From: Zygnema cylindricum | Taxonomy: Eukaryota > Streptophyta > Zygnematophyceae > Zygnematales > Zygnemataceae | Assembly (NCBI GenBank): GCA_037447655.1 | Contig: JBBHKE010003019.1 | Coordinates: forward strand, 1-34,421 | Direction of reading: 5' to 3' | Length of the DNA stretch: 34,421 nucleotides | In this document: positions 9,111-19,355 of the stretch, piece after piece | Layout: each line of letters begins with the position of its first letter | Position numbering within the stretch: the first letter of the stretch is position 1 | Made by a program: the position numbers and the translations under genes | Notes under the pieces: model-generated | The model's input: the letters and a program-made list of their open reading frames with translations, nothing else | Databases searched by the model: none | What the model was told of the DNA's origin: nothing

Positions 9111-11050
9111 TCATTTGACCCCTTTAAATATACCAAGAAGATAAGAATCAAATTTGAGTCCAAAAGTGAGGAGAACTCGGTCCCTCCTAAAAGGGACATG
9201 AGTGAAACAGTGATTTTAGATCCAGGGGAGATTCAAGACACATGAGACCCACATCAAACCTCACATATTTTTATGGACTTTGAGGAGAGTGAAGAGGTGG
9301 AACCGGAACTGGCTTCCATGGATAGGGGAGCTGATGAGACAGTAAGGAGAAATCCAAGACTGCTGTCCATTCCAGCTTCCGAGTTTGAGGGAGAGAGAAA
9401 GAGGAGCAAAATGATACACAAAAAACATGCCGCCAATAAGATAACAAAGCTATCTCACCCAGATGAACCTCAAACTTACTCGGAGGCAATGAAAGGTACG
9501 GAGAAATACAGATGGATTAGAGCCATAGATGATGAGATGGCCACCATCATGGAAGCAAATACTTGAGAACTAGTAGATTATCCTCCGAACTGGAAAATGA
9601 TAGGCTCTAAATAGGTGTCTAAACTAAAATTGAACCCACACAATACAATTGAAAGATACAAGGCTCGGTTGGTACCAAAAGGGTTCACCCAGAAGGAGGG
9701 GATTCACTATGAGGAGAATTTTGCCCCAGGTGTTCGTTTCCCATCAGTAAGGATCCTCCCCTGTCTAGCGGCAACGGAAGACATGGAAATACACCAGATG
9801 AATATTAAGACCGCCTTTCTCAATGTTGAGTAAGAGGAAGAAATTTTCATGCGGCAACCAGAGGTGTTTGTAGAGGAAGGAGAAGAGAGCGAGGTGTGCA
9901 GGCTCATAAAGTCATATGGGCTGAAGCAGGATCCCCGATAGTGGAGTAAGAAACTAGATAAGTTTTTCAACGGTCAGGGATATATCCGAATCAGCTTTGA
10001 CCACTCTGTTTATATGTTTGAAAATGAGAATGGTGTGATTTTTATTGCAATTTATGTGGATGATCTGTTGGTGTTAAGTAAGTCTTTGGAAAAGATCAAT
10101 AAGTTAAAGAAAAATCTTAGAAGCAGATTTGACATGATGGATTTAGGGGAGACAAGATGTATTTTGGGAATTTAAATGGAGAGAGATAGGGGGAAAAGGA
10201 TCATTAGACTCACTCAAAAATAAGCATTAGGTAGCATGCTTGAGAAATTCCAGATGGAAAAGGCAAAGAGTTGTACCACTCCCATGGACTTGAAGTAAGT
10301 AAGTGAGGGAAGTCTAGAAGGAGGAGTGATAGTCTTAGATGATCAAATTAGTCCAGAAGAGAGAGAGTTTATGAAGTCTATTCCTTACAGGCAGATTGTA
10401 GGAATTCTGATATACTTTATAAACTAAACCATGCTATACATAGCGGTAGCAGTTGGAGTACTCAATAGGAGTCTTAATGATCCTAGGAAAAGAGACTAGG
10501 ATGCAGCCAAGGTACTCATGAGATATTTTGTGGGAACTAGAGAGTTATGGTTGCATTTGAGAGGGGATTATACTATGATATCACTCCTTGGAGTGATGCC
10601 AGTTAAGGGGATGCACCTATGAGAAGATGCAGTTCTGGGTATGTGGTATATATAGGGGAAGGTGCTTCCTGTTGGAGCAGCAAGCAACAAAAGGTGGTTG
10701 CTCAATCTACTATAGAAGCTGAATACATGGCCTCTTGTTTTGCCGTGAAAGAGTTGTTGTGGGTTAAGTCCTTGTTGCAAGAACATGGGTATATGAAGGA
10801 GGGAGTGCATAAAGTGTTTTGTCATAATCAAGCTTCCATTGCAATTGCAGCTAATCCTAAACATCATGTTAAGGCTAAGCATATGGTCATAAAATTGACT
10901 TTTGTGAGAGAAAAAGTTGAGGATAAGATTGTGAATCTTGTATACAGATATGATGAGGAAATGGGGCTGATTTGATGATAAAACTAGTGCCTTCTCCCAA
11001 GTTAAAACATTGCAAAGACAAGTGTGGACTAAAACTGTAGTAGACAGTTA
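9111..11050 (+). pseudogene. pol: Element A reverse transcriptase and RNase H, broken
   Basis: The linker (RRNPRLLSIPASEFEGE, 9273-9566) leads into RT: ERYKARLVPKGFTQKEG (9615-9833), then YGLKQDPR plus a stop where the family has YGLKQAPRQW. The catalytic box YVDD is intact at 10053-10064. RNase H is open at 10619-10975 (RRCSSGYV, SSKQQKVVAQSTIEAEYMA, NPKHHVKAKHM), with the catalytic Glu visible. The third Asp is a His-Asn change in CHNQASI, where D has YDNQAAI. At least ten stops or frameshifts show no product could be made. Confidence 0.9.
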
Positions 11051-11056
11051 GACTAT

Positions 11057-11069
11057 AAAATAAGGGGAA
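11057..11069 (+). other. Polypurine tract of element A
   Basis: AAAATAAGGGGAA immediately upstream of the 3' LTR, matching the B and D tracts. Confidence 0.82.
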
Positions 11070-12077
11070 AGCTAAAATTACTAGATTTATAGGGTATTTT
11101 CTAAGTCTAAATAGAACGTTAAAATAAAAAAAGAAAAGGCGGACAACTTGCCACAATCTCCTCTCTCTAGCCACTATACTTGTTGTAGTCACTGAAGGAT
11201 ACAGAGGGTGGTTAAGCCATTGCTGACTTAGCTCCATAGGCACGACTAAAGAGTGACATAAGTCACTCTTAACAAAAGGTTGAGTGCGGCAAGACTGAAA
11301 CCCTCGACCCGCAGAGCGAGGCATAGCCGTCAGCTCCAACCGGTCTGTCGTAGAAGTCCGTTACAATACAAGAGGTGTGAAATTTATTTAAACGTTGTTT
11401 GGTGGATTTAGTCAAATTAACGGAATTATTGATAGAATACAGAGAAATTCATTAAATTTATAGTACGAGATGTCACACACAAAATAAATAAACCGGACAT
11501 TTGTTTCGATAGCTAATACAGAAAGTCGTTTTGGATTCAACGACGTGTATTATCGTCGAGATCCCAAAATGACCGCTTTGGCAGGTTTGCAGGCGTGGCA
11601 TGACTTGGCGCCACGTGGTTGGATGACATTAGGACGTGGAAATCCCGAGGAGCATAAAGACGAATCATATGGAGACAGGCATCCACCCAATGGCCTTACC
11701 GTACACAAGCCATATAGAAAGTACATCGGCTGTAGTACCTTTCTATACTTGTCAGGCGTGTGATTGGTTCGTACGTCAGTTGATAGGGGTTGTGAGAGAG
11801 GTTTTTGGACTTACGAAAAACTGGTAGGTAGTTACCTCTCTCTTAGAGAGTTTTGTATAAACTAGGGACCTTTGCTGTCTCACAACTTATCAGTTGGTTG
11901 GCGTTTTAAGGTCATTCTTTTTGCTACGTACTCAAGAAAGTCTACACTGCACAGGGGAGTAGTCAAATTGTCAATTTGTTTGCTACAGCAGTAGTGGTTG
12001 TGGCTGAAAGTGGGTAGGTTAAAAACTACTTAGAGGCTTCCTGAATTCTGTAGTCCAATGGAGGACACATAATTGTA
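11070..12077 (+). repeat. 3' LTR of element A
   Basis: Starts AGCTAAAATTACTAG, with the terminal TG decayed to AG. It ends AATTGTA, where the 5' copy ends TTTCA, and is followed by the target copy GCATA at 12078. TATAAA is at 11856-11861 after CTCTCTCTTAGAGAG. A G-box (CACGTG) is at 11612-11617 and the antisense tRNA-like module at 11280-11345. Confidence 0.9.
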
Positions 12078-12118
12078 GCATATATATGGTAGCATCCAGA
12101 CACCAGAACAGTAGTCTT

Positions 12119-13416
12119 TGTTGTTTTTGAATAGTTGGTTTCGTACGTACTCAAACATTTGTGCGCACACGACGTTTTGCGTGCGTAATATATTATCAAA
12201 AGTAATGTGGTGGTTTAAATGGATTTGCGGATTGGGGGAGTAAATGTACGAGTATAATGAAAGGGACGTGAGGTAGTAATGAGTGGCGCGGAATGCGTTA
12301 AGAAATGGACGGCGGATTACGACGCAATCCGATGTGAAATATACAAAATGTACGTCGCCGGTACAAAACATATAACTTAGACAAATGTATTTATATGAAA
12401 CAAATGAGGTGTATTTTATTTGCCCCATTTATTGCAAAGGACCCGGGTGCGGTACGGAAACGATTTCGGTTGTACAATTATTTTTTTAACAGGTGGACGT
12501 GAATGATTGAATTCGCTTCGCGACGTCGTGTGATATTTGAAAACTCCCGTGGATTTTGTTTGGATTTTTGTGACCACGTGGCGCGACATCAAGGGCGTTG
12601 AATAAGATCAACGGACAGCGGATATGGGCCGCCGTTATTTTTCAAAGAGTGGGGGACGTGAAATCGCGTCAATCACACGATGTTTATTTGGGACGTCCCG
12701 AATTGTTTGACGAACTTCGAGGACTTTCCTTGAGTGACTCAGCATGACTGAGCATACGATTTTGTGAGATTGAGTGTACTTTGTAAATATTTACAGCAAT
12801 GGTTTGTCTTTATATGTATTAGTTATTAGTGTAGATTTCCTCATTCTGACACACCTCAAAGTATTCGGGTATAAAAACACTTATAGAGGTAACTGGTAGA
12901 TTGCTTACGGCTGGTATGACTCCATAAAAATAGTAATGAACTCTAATGTATATTTGTAAGACTTAGTTATTTTTACACTTAGGAACTTTTATGTACCAAA
13001 AACTGTTTATGATCATTTATGGTAATTTTATCTGAGGATTTCTCTCAGATCTGTTGGCAGAATTATCTGAAATTCAGTATGTGTGTTCCTCTTTATATTT
13101 TTAATATTTTGAAAGATTTTCAGGCCTATTTTGTACCTGGTATGTGTTTCACTTCATTGTGAAGTTGGTCGGTTTTATCAAAGTTCTGGTAGACTGTTTT
13201 TCTCAAACTTCAACTAGATGATGTGATCACTCTGTTTATTATTTTTCTCTGAAACTTTGTGAGGTTATTTGATAGCTTAGAAAATATCTACTATTGTAGT
13301 TTCAGCTTGTTTTGTTATTTTTGTAGAATTCTGTGTTGAGTCAAAGAAGACTATTTCAAGGTAGTCTGTGGTGCTTCCGAGGGTAAATCCATGGCTGAAA
13401 ATGGCTATGGACAACA
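12119..13416 (+). repeat. Solo LTR, TGTTG...CAACA family, copy 1
   Basis: About 1.3 kb with termini TGTTG and CAACA, flanked by GTCTT (12114-12118) and GTATT (13417-13421), a target duplication with one mismatch. Copies 2 (24955-26886) and 3 (33163-34271, minus) match over the length. No primer site, gag or pol of this family is adjacent, so I read it as a solo LTR left by recombination. It contains a G-box (12575-12580) and the dyad CTCAG-CATGA-CTGAG (12739-12753). The 132-codon minus frame at 12030-12428 crosses the LTR edge and is not a gene. Confidence 0.8.
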
Positions 13417-13493
13417 GTATTTCCCCTATTCCACAATGCTAAAGGAAGCACCACCTTGGTCCATTTATGATATTCAGGGTCTCAAACAGTGAA

Positions 13494-15055
13494 CTATTCT
13501 TTCCAAATACTCAACCCCATGTTCAGCTTTGTCGACGTAGCCATCCCCAATAGAATTTCCAACAACTTTCCTTCCACCACGAGAAAGGGAAGCAAGATTT
13601 GAACTTGTTGGCCCGAGTCATTTGAGAATTCAATTACCATGACCTTTTTTATCCCATAGACAGGCAGGCTTCCACTGCTAATCGTGCTCTGCCAAATGTT
13701 GCTGGGGCAAATCGCAAGACGCAGTTCCACGGGCATGTGTTGTAAAGCTGAGGTTGTAATCAGGTTAGGTAGAGCCTTGGTATCAACCACGACATCTTGA
13801 TATCCTCTCTATCCGTTAAGTTTGAAATTTCCTATGCGATAAAGAATAATTGCCACCAATAACTTCTTGTATTACATATAAACAATACGGGTCTTGGGTT
13901 TCGAGGACATAAAGATTGTTTCAAACTGATTTGCCAGAGCTACTCGCTCTCTTCCCATATGAATTTCCTCCCTTAGAGCCTGAATGAGGATATCTTCAAG
14001 CAGATAATGGGATGAAGTTAGACTTTTCAAGTGAGTGAGAGCGTAGGGTATTAGGTGCCGTACAACCATTATCGCTAGTTAACAGGACGAATGTTGAGTT
14101 TCGGGCGTCTCCCCCTCTGCTTCCTCACTTTCGACATCAAAATTTACAATTGGAGGGGTGCCAAGAGGGGTTGTCATCCGGTTGTTCAGCCAGGTATTTC
14201 TCAAACCACTCTTGATCGCTTTGCTTATCAAGAGCCTCTTTTCAAACTGTTTTTGCTTATCCTTGTGAAAATGTTTCAAACTTGGAGGCAGTTTCTTTTA
14301 GAGGGTGGAGGCGGTTATGCTTGCTTTATGCCGAGGCTTTCATCATTTTTTAGAATTACTGCCCAGGGAGTTAAGGATAACCCTCAAGTCACTTTTCTGT
14401 TGTGGTCATTCTCATCCATTTTGTGATAATCTTTCCTTTTCTCCGAGGTGATATTACCTAGCTGCCGACGACTGTCCCCCACTCCCACGTTCTTGGCTTC
14501 GGCCATAGAGGTGCATGCGTGGTGAGCCTTTAGAGGTTTCATATCCCAACCCATAACATCATCATCATCCCCACCAGCCGTGGTTTTTTGTTCAAGCTTT
14601 GACAGCTTTTGTAATAACTCCTATTTCTTCCGTTGGAGTTTATCCGTAGCCGTCAAAGCACGTGTCCGTGAGGAGGATCCTAAACCTAGGGCTGCCAATT
14701 CGGTAGCCATCGCGGCCAATTGCTAACTTTGTTGCAAGATAATATCATCGGCGGTGATTCTTGCTTGACCAAATGGGGCTCAATCTGGTTCTTCCATTAT
14801 GGGATGCCCCCATGAGTAGAGGAGCTGGAGGGGAAGAGGACTCACTACATTCTTTCCTCCACCAGTGAACAAAGCGTACTGCATCATTTATTTAGGAACC
14901 CCATTCTTGCGGAAATATTACCCCTCTTTGTGCCCCATGAAACCACAAGCTTCAAATTTGGAGCCTTTGGTGGTATATTTATTTCTCAACTCATTCGATA
15001 CTTGAGCATCATCAAATTTTGGGAGCTTGATTTGTCTCAGCTAGGATTGAGACAT
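13494..15055 (-). pseudogene. Gag-protease remnant of a retroviral-type element
   Basis: Read on minus from an ATG near 15055. There is KLPKFDDAQVSNELRNKY, then a decayed zinc knuckle (EACGFMGHKEG, first Cys lost) near 14940. Next come a coiled-coil-like stretch (LQRKKELLQKLSKLEQK) near 14610 and an acidic linker (14079-14279). A retropepsin-like domain follows at 13494-13790: VDTKALPNLITTSAL, where families have D-T/S-G-A, then GIKKVMVIE and LLEILLGMATS. The order knuckle-protease, and a protease unlike copia's, suggest Ty3/gypsy, but a pararetrovirus-like element is possible. No RT is attached. Frameshifts and stops throughout. Confidence 0.5.
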
Positions 15056-15196
15056 CGTGGCAGTTTCAAATTAAAGAGTGGGTTGGTTTGTCTTCTTGTT
15101 GACGGGTGTTCGTTCTCCCCCCCTTCCTTGTCTGCAATCTAGCTCTTTTCGGGTTCGTTCCGCTCGTTCCAAATCAATTTCGGTTTTCTAGATTAC

Positions 15197-16035
15197 TGTA
15201 ATTTTGTGTCCCCTATTCGATCACAAAATTCTCCTTTGTATATGAAGCCACTATTGAATTTTCAATGGTCTTCTTTTGGTATGAACAAGTGCCACCTTGA
15301 CAAACCAATTATATGAAGTACTACACCCCTATGTAGTTAAGACTCCCCTATGCCCAAAGGAGAAGAAATCTCTAAAAACGCCCAAACAGGTGATTAATTA
15401 TCAAGTGGCAAAGATGCAAGTTTTTATACTAGCACTTTGGGAGAGAGGCGCTATCTACCAAAAACACTAAGTCCTAAGCCCTTCTCTAAACCCCTTACTA
15501 CTGATGTACGGATTTAATCAACTGAGTGTATAGTAGAGGAAGGTATTGCTGCCGATGTACTTCCTGTTCCGCCATTATCCGACATAGCCATAGAGGGGAC
15601 GCTCGTCAATTTTGACCTCCCTCAAATCCTGTACTTGAATGATGTGGTGCCACGTGGCATTGGGTGACATAACCTCGCAAAGCGGCCAAAGCGGCTATTT
15701 TACAATGGCAACTTGAGTAGGAGCCGTCCGATGTTTACTCGCATTTAACATAAGCCATTTAAATTAGTCGTCGTGAGTCTATATAAATACTTTAACGGCT
15801 TCTATGTTATAGTTCTAAAGTTATGTTAATCGTCGAATTACCCAGCATTATACATATATATCCTCCACTGGAGTTTGAGGAGCAGCTTGAGGAGGTGGAG
15901 CGGTGGCTTAAAGTGGATAGGATTTGGTTAGGGCCAGGTGGAGGCGAGTAAGTAGTAGAGAGAGAGAGAAGGGCGCAGGGTTATTTTTCGACCCGAAAAC
16001 CAAAAAAACCTCGCCACCCCACCCGTCAACTCTTT
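15197..16035 (-). repeat. 3' LTR of minus-strand copia element F
   Basis: On minus it ends GGGGACACAAAATTACA at 15197, matching the A LTR end GAGGACACATAATTTCA. It also carries the shared blocks: AAGTACATCGGCAGC, the CCGTACATCAGT...GGGGTTT...GGACTTAG run, and GTATAAAA. A G-box is at 15651-15656. The start lies downstream of the RNase H remnant, but I cannot fix it: the boundary at 16035 is approximate. The next bases on minus (GTAAT) would be the target site. It lies just beyond the minus-strand gag-protease remnant. Confidence 0.72.
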
Positions 16036-16039
16036 TCCT

Positions 16040-16205
16040 TAGCCCATTATTCCCTTGCTTAGATAGGACTAGCTTTGCCATTCCCACCACTCCTCATAGT
16101 TTAAACTCCAGACTTATTATTTTGATTTCAACCTTTTCTCTTACAAAACTCAGTCTTATATCCATATGCTTAGCTATAAAATGATGTTTTGGATTAGCTG
16201 CAATA
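16040..16205 (-). pseudogene. pol: RNase H C-terminus of element F
   Basis: Minus-strand reading from 16204 gives IAANPKHHFIAKHMDIRLSF, then VREKVEIKIISLEFKL and a TGA (16096-16094). This is homologous to the RNase H ends of A (10840-10960) and D (22040-22140). A decayed tail like KLVPSPKL follows. It is cut at 16205 by the start of LTR C, so the rest of F's pol lies on the far side of element C. Scrap H (29672-31166) is the right strand and order to be part of it, but the pieces do not abut. Confidence 0.8.
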
Positions 16206-16877
16206 TGTTGAAATCACTTAATTTAGGAGGTTTTATCTAGGTCTCAATAGATTAAAAGTAAAAGGAAAGCATAGGCAGCCGACCTCCACCTCCTCCCTGT
16301 AGGCCCCATACTTGTTGTAGTCACTAAAGAAAAGTGAGGGAGGTGGAGCCATGGCTGCCTCAATTTTATATGCAGGGCTAAAGAGTGACATAAATCACTC
16401 TTTATCAAAAACATAGAGTTCGGCAAGACTCGAACCATCGACCGACAGAGCAAGACGCAACCGTCAGCTGTAACTGGTATGTCGTAGAAGTTTGTTAAAC
16501 TACATAGGGTTTGAAATGTATTTAAACATTGATTCGGAGCTTTAATCCGACTAACAAGATTATAGATAAAGAAAATAGAGACTAGTTGGAATATGGTGCG
16601 ATAAAAAACCTACACGAAACAAATGTACAACACATTTATTATAAATGGCTGGTATTAAAACTCGGTTTGGATTTGATGGCACACATCATCGCCGAGATCC
16701 CGGAATGGCGGATTTGGCAGTTTTCGGTCATGACATGATGTGTCACCACATGGCAAGATAGGATTGGGAAGCCGGAATCCCGCGGAGCATAAAGACAATT
16801 CCCAAAGAGACAAACGTCAACTCTATTGCATTCTCGTACACAGGCCGTACAGAAAGGACATCGGACATAGAACCTTT
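16206..16877 (+). repeat. 5' LTR of element C, left part
   Basis: Starts TGTTGAAATCACTTAATTTA, aligning with the A LTR start. It carries the GGAGCCATGGCTGCCT motif, a repeated AGTGACATAAATCACT dyad and the antisense tRNA-like module (16417-16478, with the B-box-like GGTTCGAGTC on minus). It is interrupted by D at the sequence CCTTT (16873-16877) and continues at 23322. Confidence 0.85.
16417..16478 (-). other. Antisense tRNA-like module in LTR C
   Basis: On minus: GTTACAGCTGACGG, then GGTCGATGGTTCGAGTC. The second part has an exact fit to the B-box consensus GWTCRANNC and is the best preserved T-arm loop (TTCGAGT) in the A/C subgroup. The T stem is mispaired, so it is not a tRNA gene. Confidence 0.5.
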
Positions 16878-17919
16878 TGTAGAAATTAATGGTACATTTT
16901 TAGTATTTTCTAGGTCTAAATAGAAATATAGAAAGAAGCCGAGGCAGTCTACCTCTAACTTCTCTCTCCAACTCTCAAACTTGTCGCAGTCACTGAGAAA
17001 TTGGAGAGGGAGCTAGAGCCATGGCTACCTAGGCTATCCAGAGGTTTACGGGAAATTTATATTAGTTAGGGTTTATTTATTTAAAAGGAATGTGCCGGCG
17101 ACAGGAATTGATCCTTGTACCTACCGGCCGGCAGACAGGAAGTAGCCAGTAGCTTTAGCCGTTAACTCTAGGATTAACATTACGTAGTATATAGTTTGAT
17201 AATTATTTAAACATGTAAACGTAGGAATAATCATTTAACTGTTATTGTTTACGGGATACATAGATCCGGTAATGTATATGTACGGAATACGGTACAGGCA
17301 AGAAATCAATACCTCGCATTTATTTCTTAAGTGAAACGAATACCGCGCATGTATTTATTACGGCTACGATTAAATTCGAATCTAATCGGACGGCCGGAAT
17401 TAGCGCCGAGATCGCGGAAGAAGATTTCGGCGGTTTGTGGCCATCGCCACATCGGATGACGCGTGGCAAAATTACATTGGATCGTGGAATCTCCGGAGAT
17501 TATGGCACCGAATTCGGATATGACATGTGTCGACATTTAGGCCATGTCGTACAATGTCCGTACATAAAGTACACCGGCAGCTATACTTTTGCGTATGGAA
17601 CTATACTCTGATTAGTTCTATACATCAGAGTATAGAAAAATACTTAGAAAAATTTGGAGATAGGACCGTCTCTCCTAGAGAGCTTCTGTACAAAAGGTCA
17701 ACTTTGACCCTCCATAACATACTGCTCAAGGGAGCAAATTCAGAGATTCTTTTTGCTATCGACTCAAGGGAGTCTTGCCTTCACAGGGATGCAGGTGGTT
17801 AGAGTTTTTATCTGCCAGAGTGGCAGTTACTTTTGCTTAAACACAAAGGGATGAGGGTTATTCTAGAGGCTTCTTGGAAGCTTTCCACTCAGAGGATTTA
17901 TGGAGGTCTCAGAGTTTCA
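16878..17919 (+). repeat. 5' LTR of element D
   Basis: Begins TGTAGAAATTAATGG and ends GAGTTTCA, directly before the primer site. It carries the motif GAGCCATGGCTACCTAGGCT, the tRNA-like module (17091-17162) and a GTAC-rich block near 17548-17575. There is no good TATA box: the equivalent position reads CTGTACAAAAGG. Confidence 0.94.
17091..17162 (-). other. Antisense tRNA-like module in LTR D
   Basis: On minus: GGCTAAAGCTACTGGCTAC, then GCCGGCCGGTAGGTAC, then B-box-like GGATCAATTCC (plus 17104-17114). It is repeated at 22491-22562 in the 3' LTR, where the B box is decayed. It aligns base for base in its two ends with the module at 34283-34356. Confidence 0.55.
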
Positions 17920-17934
17920 GGTTATGGGCCCACC
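17920..17934 (+). promoter_or_regulatory. Primer binding site of D
   Basis: GGTTATGGGCCCACC, the perfect complement of the initiator tRNA-Met anticodon arm, as in A. The gag ATG is at 17924-17926, inside the site. Confidence 0.88.
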
Positions 17935-19050
17935 CTCTAGGGTACCAATCATTAATGGAACTGGCTCCATATAATGGGAAAGTATGATTATAGGAGCTCA
18001 ATGCGAAAAAAGGTTTTGGGGAATATTGAGTGGACGGTTGAGGCGTCCATCAAGTTTTGGAATTCCTCCAGGGTTTGGAGGAACCAGATTCACCAAGAAA
18101 GAGAATCCACCTTTAACGAAGGAAACAAAAGAAGGAGAGGTGGTGGACAAAGGAAAGGAGAAGAAGATCACCACTCCAATAGCAACTGGTTCGACATTCA
18201 TGTCACCTATTCCGAGGAACGAGGAGAATGATACTAAAACGTGGGACTTCAACAATATGGCGGCAAAACACTTCATCCTACGCTATCTCACTCAAGGACT
18301 TGCATGTCCTTATTTGCAGGTAGAAAGGGCATCCGATCTTTAGATGGCTCTCATAGAGATGTACCGAAGTGGTATCATTCAGCAACAACAGTTGGCTGAT
18401 CAGAAAGTTAAGGAGTAGGTATACAAAGGGGGGGGGATGTTGGATTTTTGCAATGAGCTTGCTACACTCTTCATGGAGCTAGAGAGTGCGGGAAAAGATT
18501 TTAGTGAAAAGGAAAAGGTTAATTGTTTACTGATGAAGTTACCCAATGAGTTGGAAAACATAGTCAACCGTGTGCAGGACTTGCCTAACTCAAGGTGGAT
18601 ATGGAACTCAGTGGTACGGATGATTCTCGTTCAAGAGAATACAATTGAGATCCGAAGGGGAGGAAAGAGTGGCCAAGCCTTCGCAACTGCGACCGATTAG
18701 AGGAACAAGGATTCCCGAAAACCGGTCGGAAACTATGGGGGTAGGGAGCAGAAAAAACATACCGACGAGTTCGAACCAAGGGCTCCCAAAGGATTATGTC
18801 ATTTTTGTAAGAAACCGGGGCACTATATGGCAGAGTGCACTAAGCTAACCGAGCTTCGGTTAAAGGAGGGGCAGACCGGTGGTACCCCGAGAGGAAAGAA
18901 AAAGGCCCTTGTGACACAGGTACATGAGGCGGAATCCGAGGACGAGGACGAGGACGATGAGCTCCTTTTAGATGAGGAGTTGGAGGCGAAAAAACGAGGT
19001 CGAAATTCCACGAAGGCAGAAATGTGCTTACGGTGGATTGAAAGGTGAAG
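17924..19050 (+). pseudogene. gag: Element D gag
   Basis: Starts MGPPSRVPIINGTGSI, an in-frame TAA at the conserved YW position, then WESMIIGAQCEKRFWG in the same frame (open 17984-18343). The helical core follows: KHFILRYLTQG, CNELATLFMELESAG (18437-18700) and MKLPNELENIVNRVQ. The CCHC knuckle CHFCKKPGHYMAEC is intact at 18797-18838. It is followed by a strongly acidic tail (ESEDEDEDDELLLDEELE). A run of nine or so G at about 18429-18437 is a slippage-prone site. There are three or four stops and at least one frameshift. Confidence 0.9.
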
Positions 19051-19355
19051 CAGGCTAGATTGTAAATTCAGGTGCCTCTATGCACATGTGTAAGGATAGG
19101 CACCTGTTCACTAAGATAAGAAATATTCCCACCGTAGAGATAGAGTACGGGGATGGGAGGATAGTCACCACTACTCTTGTACGATTGGTAGATTTGAAAG
19201 TGTTAGTAGAAGGAAAGACATCCATAGTAACATTCTCCGATGTATTGTTTATTCCGGAGCTTAAAAAAAACCTCATCTCTACATCCGTATTACATGATAA
19301 GGGTTTTTTTTACTAGCACTAGGGAAGAGGTTTTACTGCTAGTTTTGAGGAGGAT
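19051..19355 (+). pseudogene. pol: Element D protease, catalytic Asp lost
   Basis: The active-site loop reads (stop)-I-V-N-S-G-A-S-M-H-M at 19056-19085. The conserved Trp codon is TAG (19056-19058) and the catalytic Asp codon is AAT, Asn (19065-19067). Both are single G-to-A changes relative to the family's TGG and GAT. The fold continues, DLKVLVEGKTSIVTFSDVLF and LKKNLISTSVLHDKG, to a T8 run (19304-19311) that causes a frameshift. The protease would not cleave Gag-Pol. Confidence 0.88.

Larger units (their letters stand above)
1240..12077 (+). mobile_element. Ty1/copia element A, degenerate, with element B inside
   Basis: A full-length but dead copia retrotransposon. The 5' LTR (1240-2217) and 3' LTR (11070-12077) align over their whole length and are flanked by the 5-bp target duplication GCATA (1235-1239 and 12078-12082). 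Internal order is primer site, gag, protease, integrase, RT, RNase H, polypurine tract, all on plus. Without the 4,495-bp inserted element B it would be about 6.3 kb, close to D. Many stops and frameshifts lie in every domain. The LTRs differ visibly more than those of B or D, so A is the older insertion. Confidence 0.93.

Noticed and set aside
12030-12428. 132-codon minus-strand open frame as a gene
   Set aside because: It spans the end of LTR A, the target site and the start of solo LTR copy 1, so it is a chance frame across a junction.
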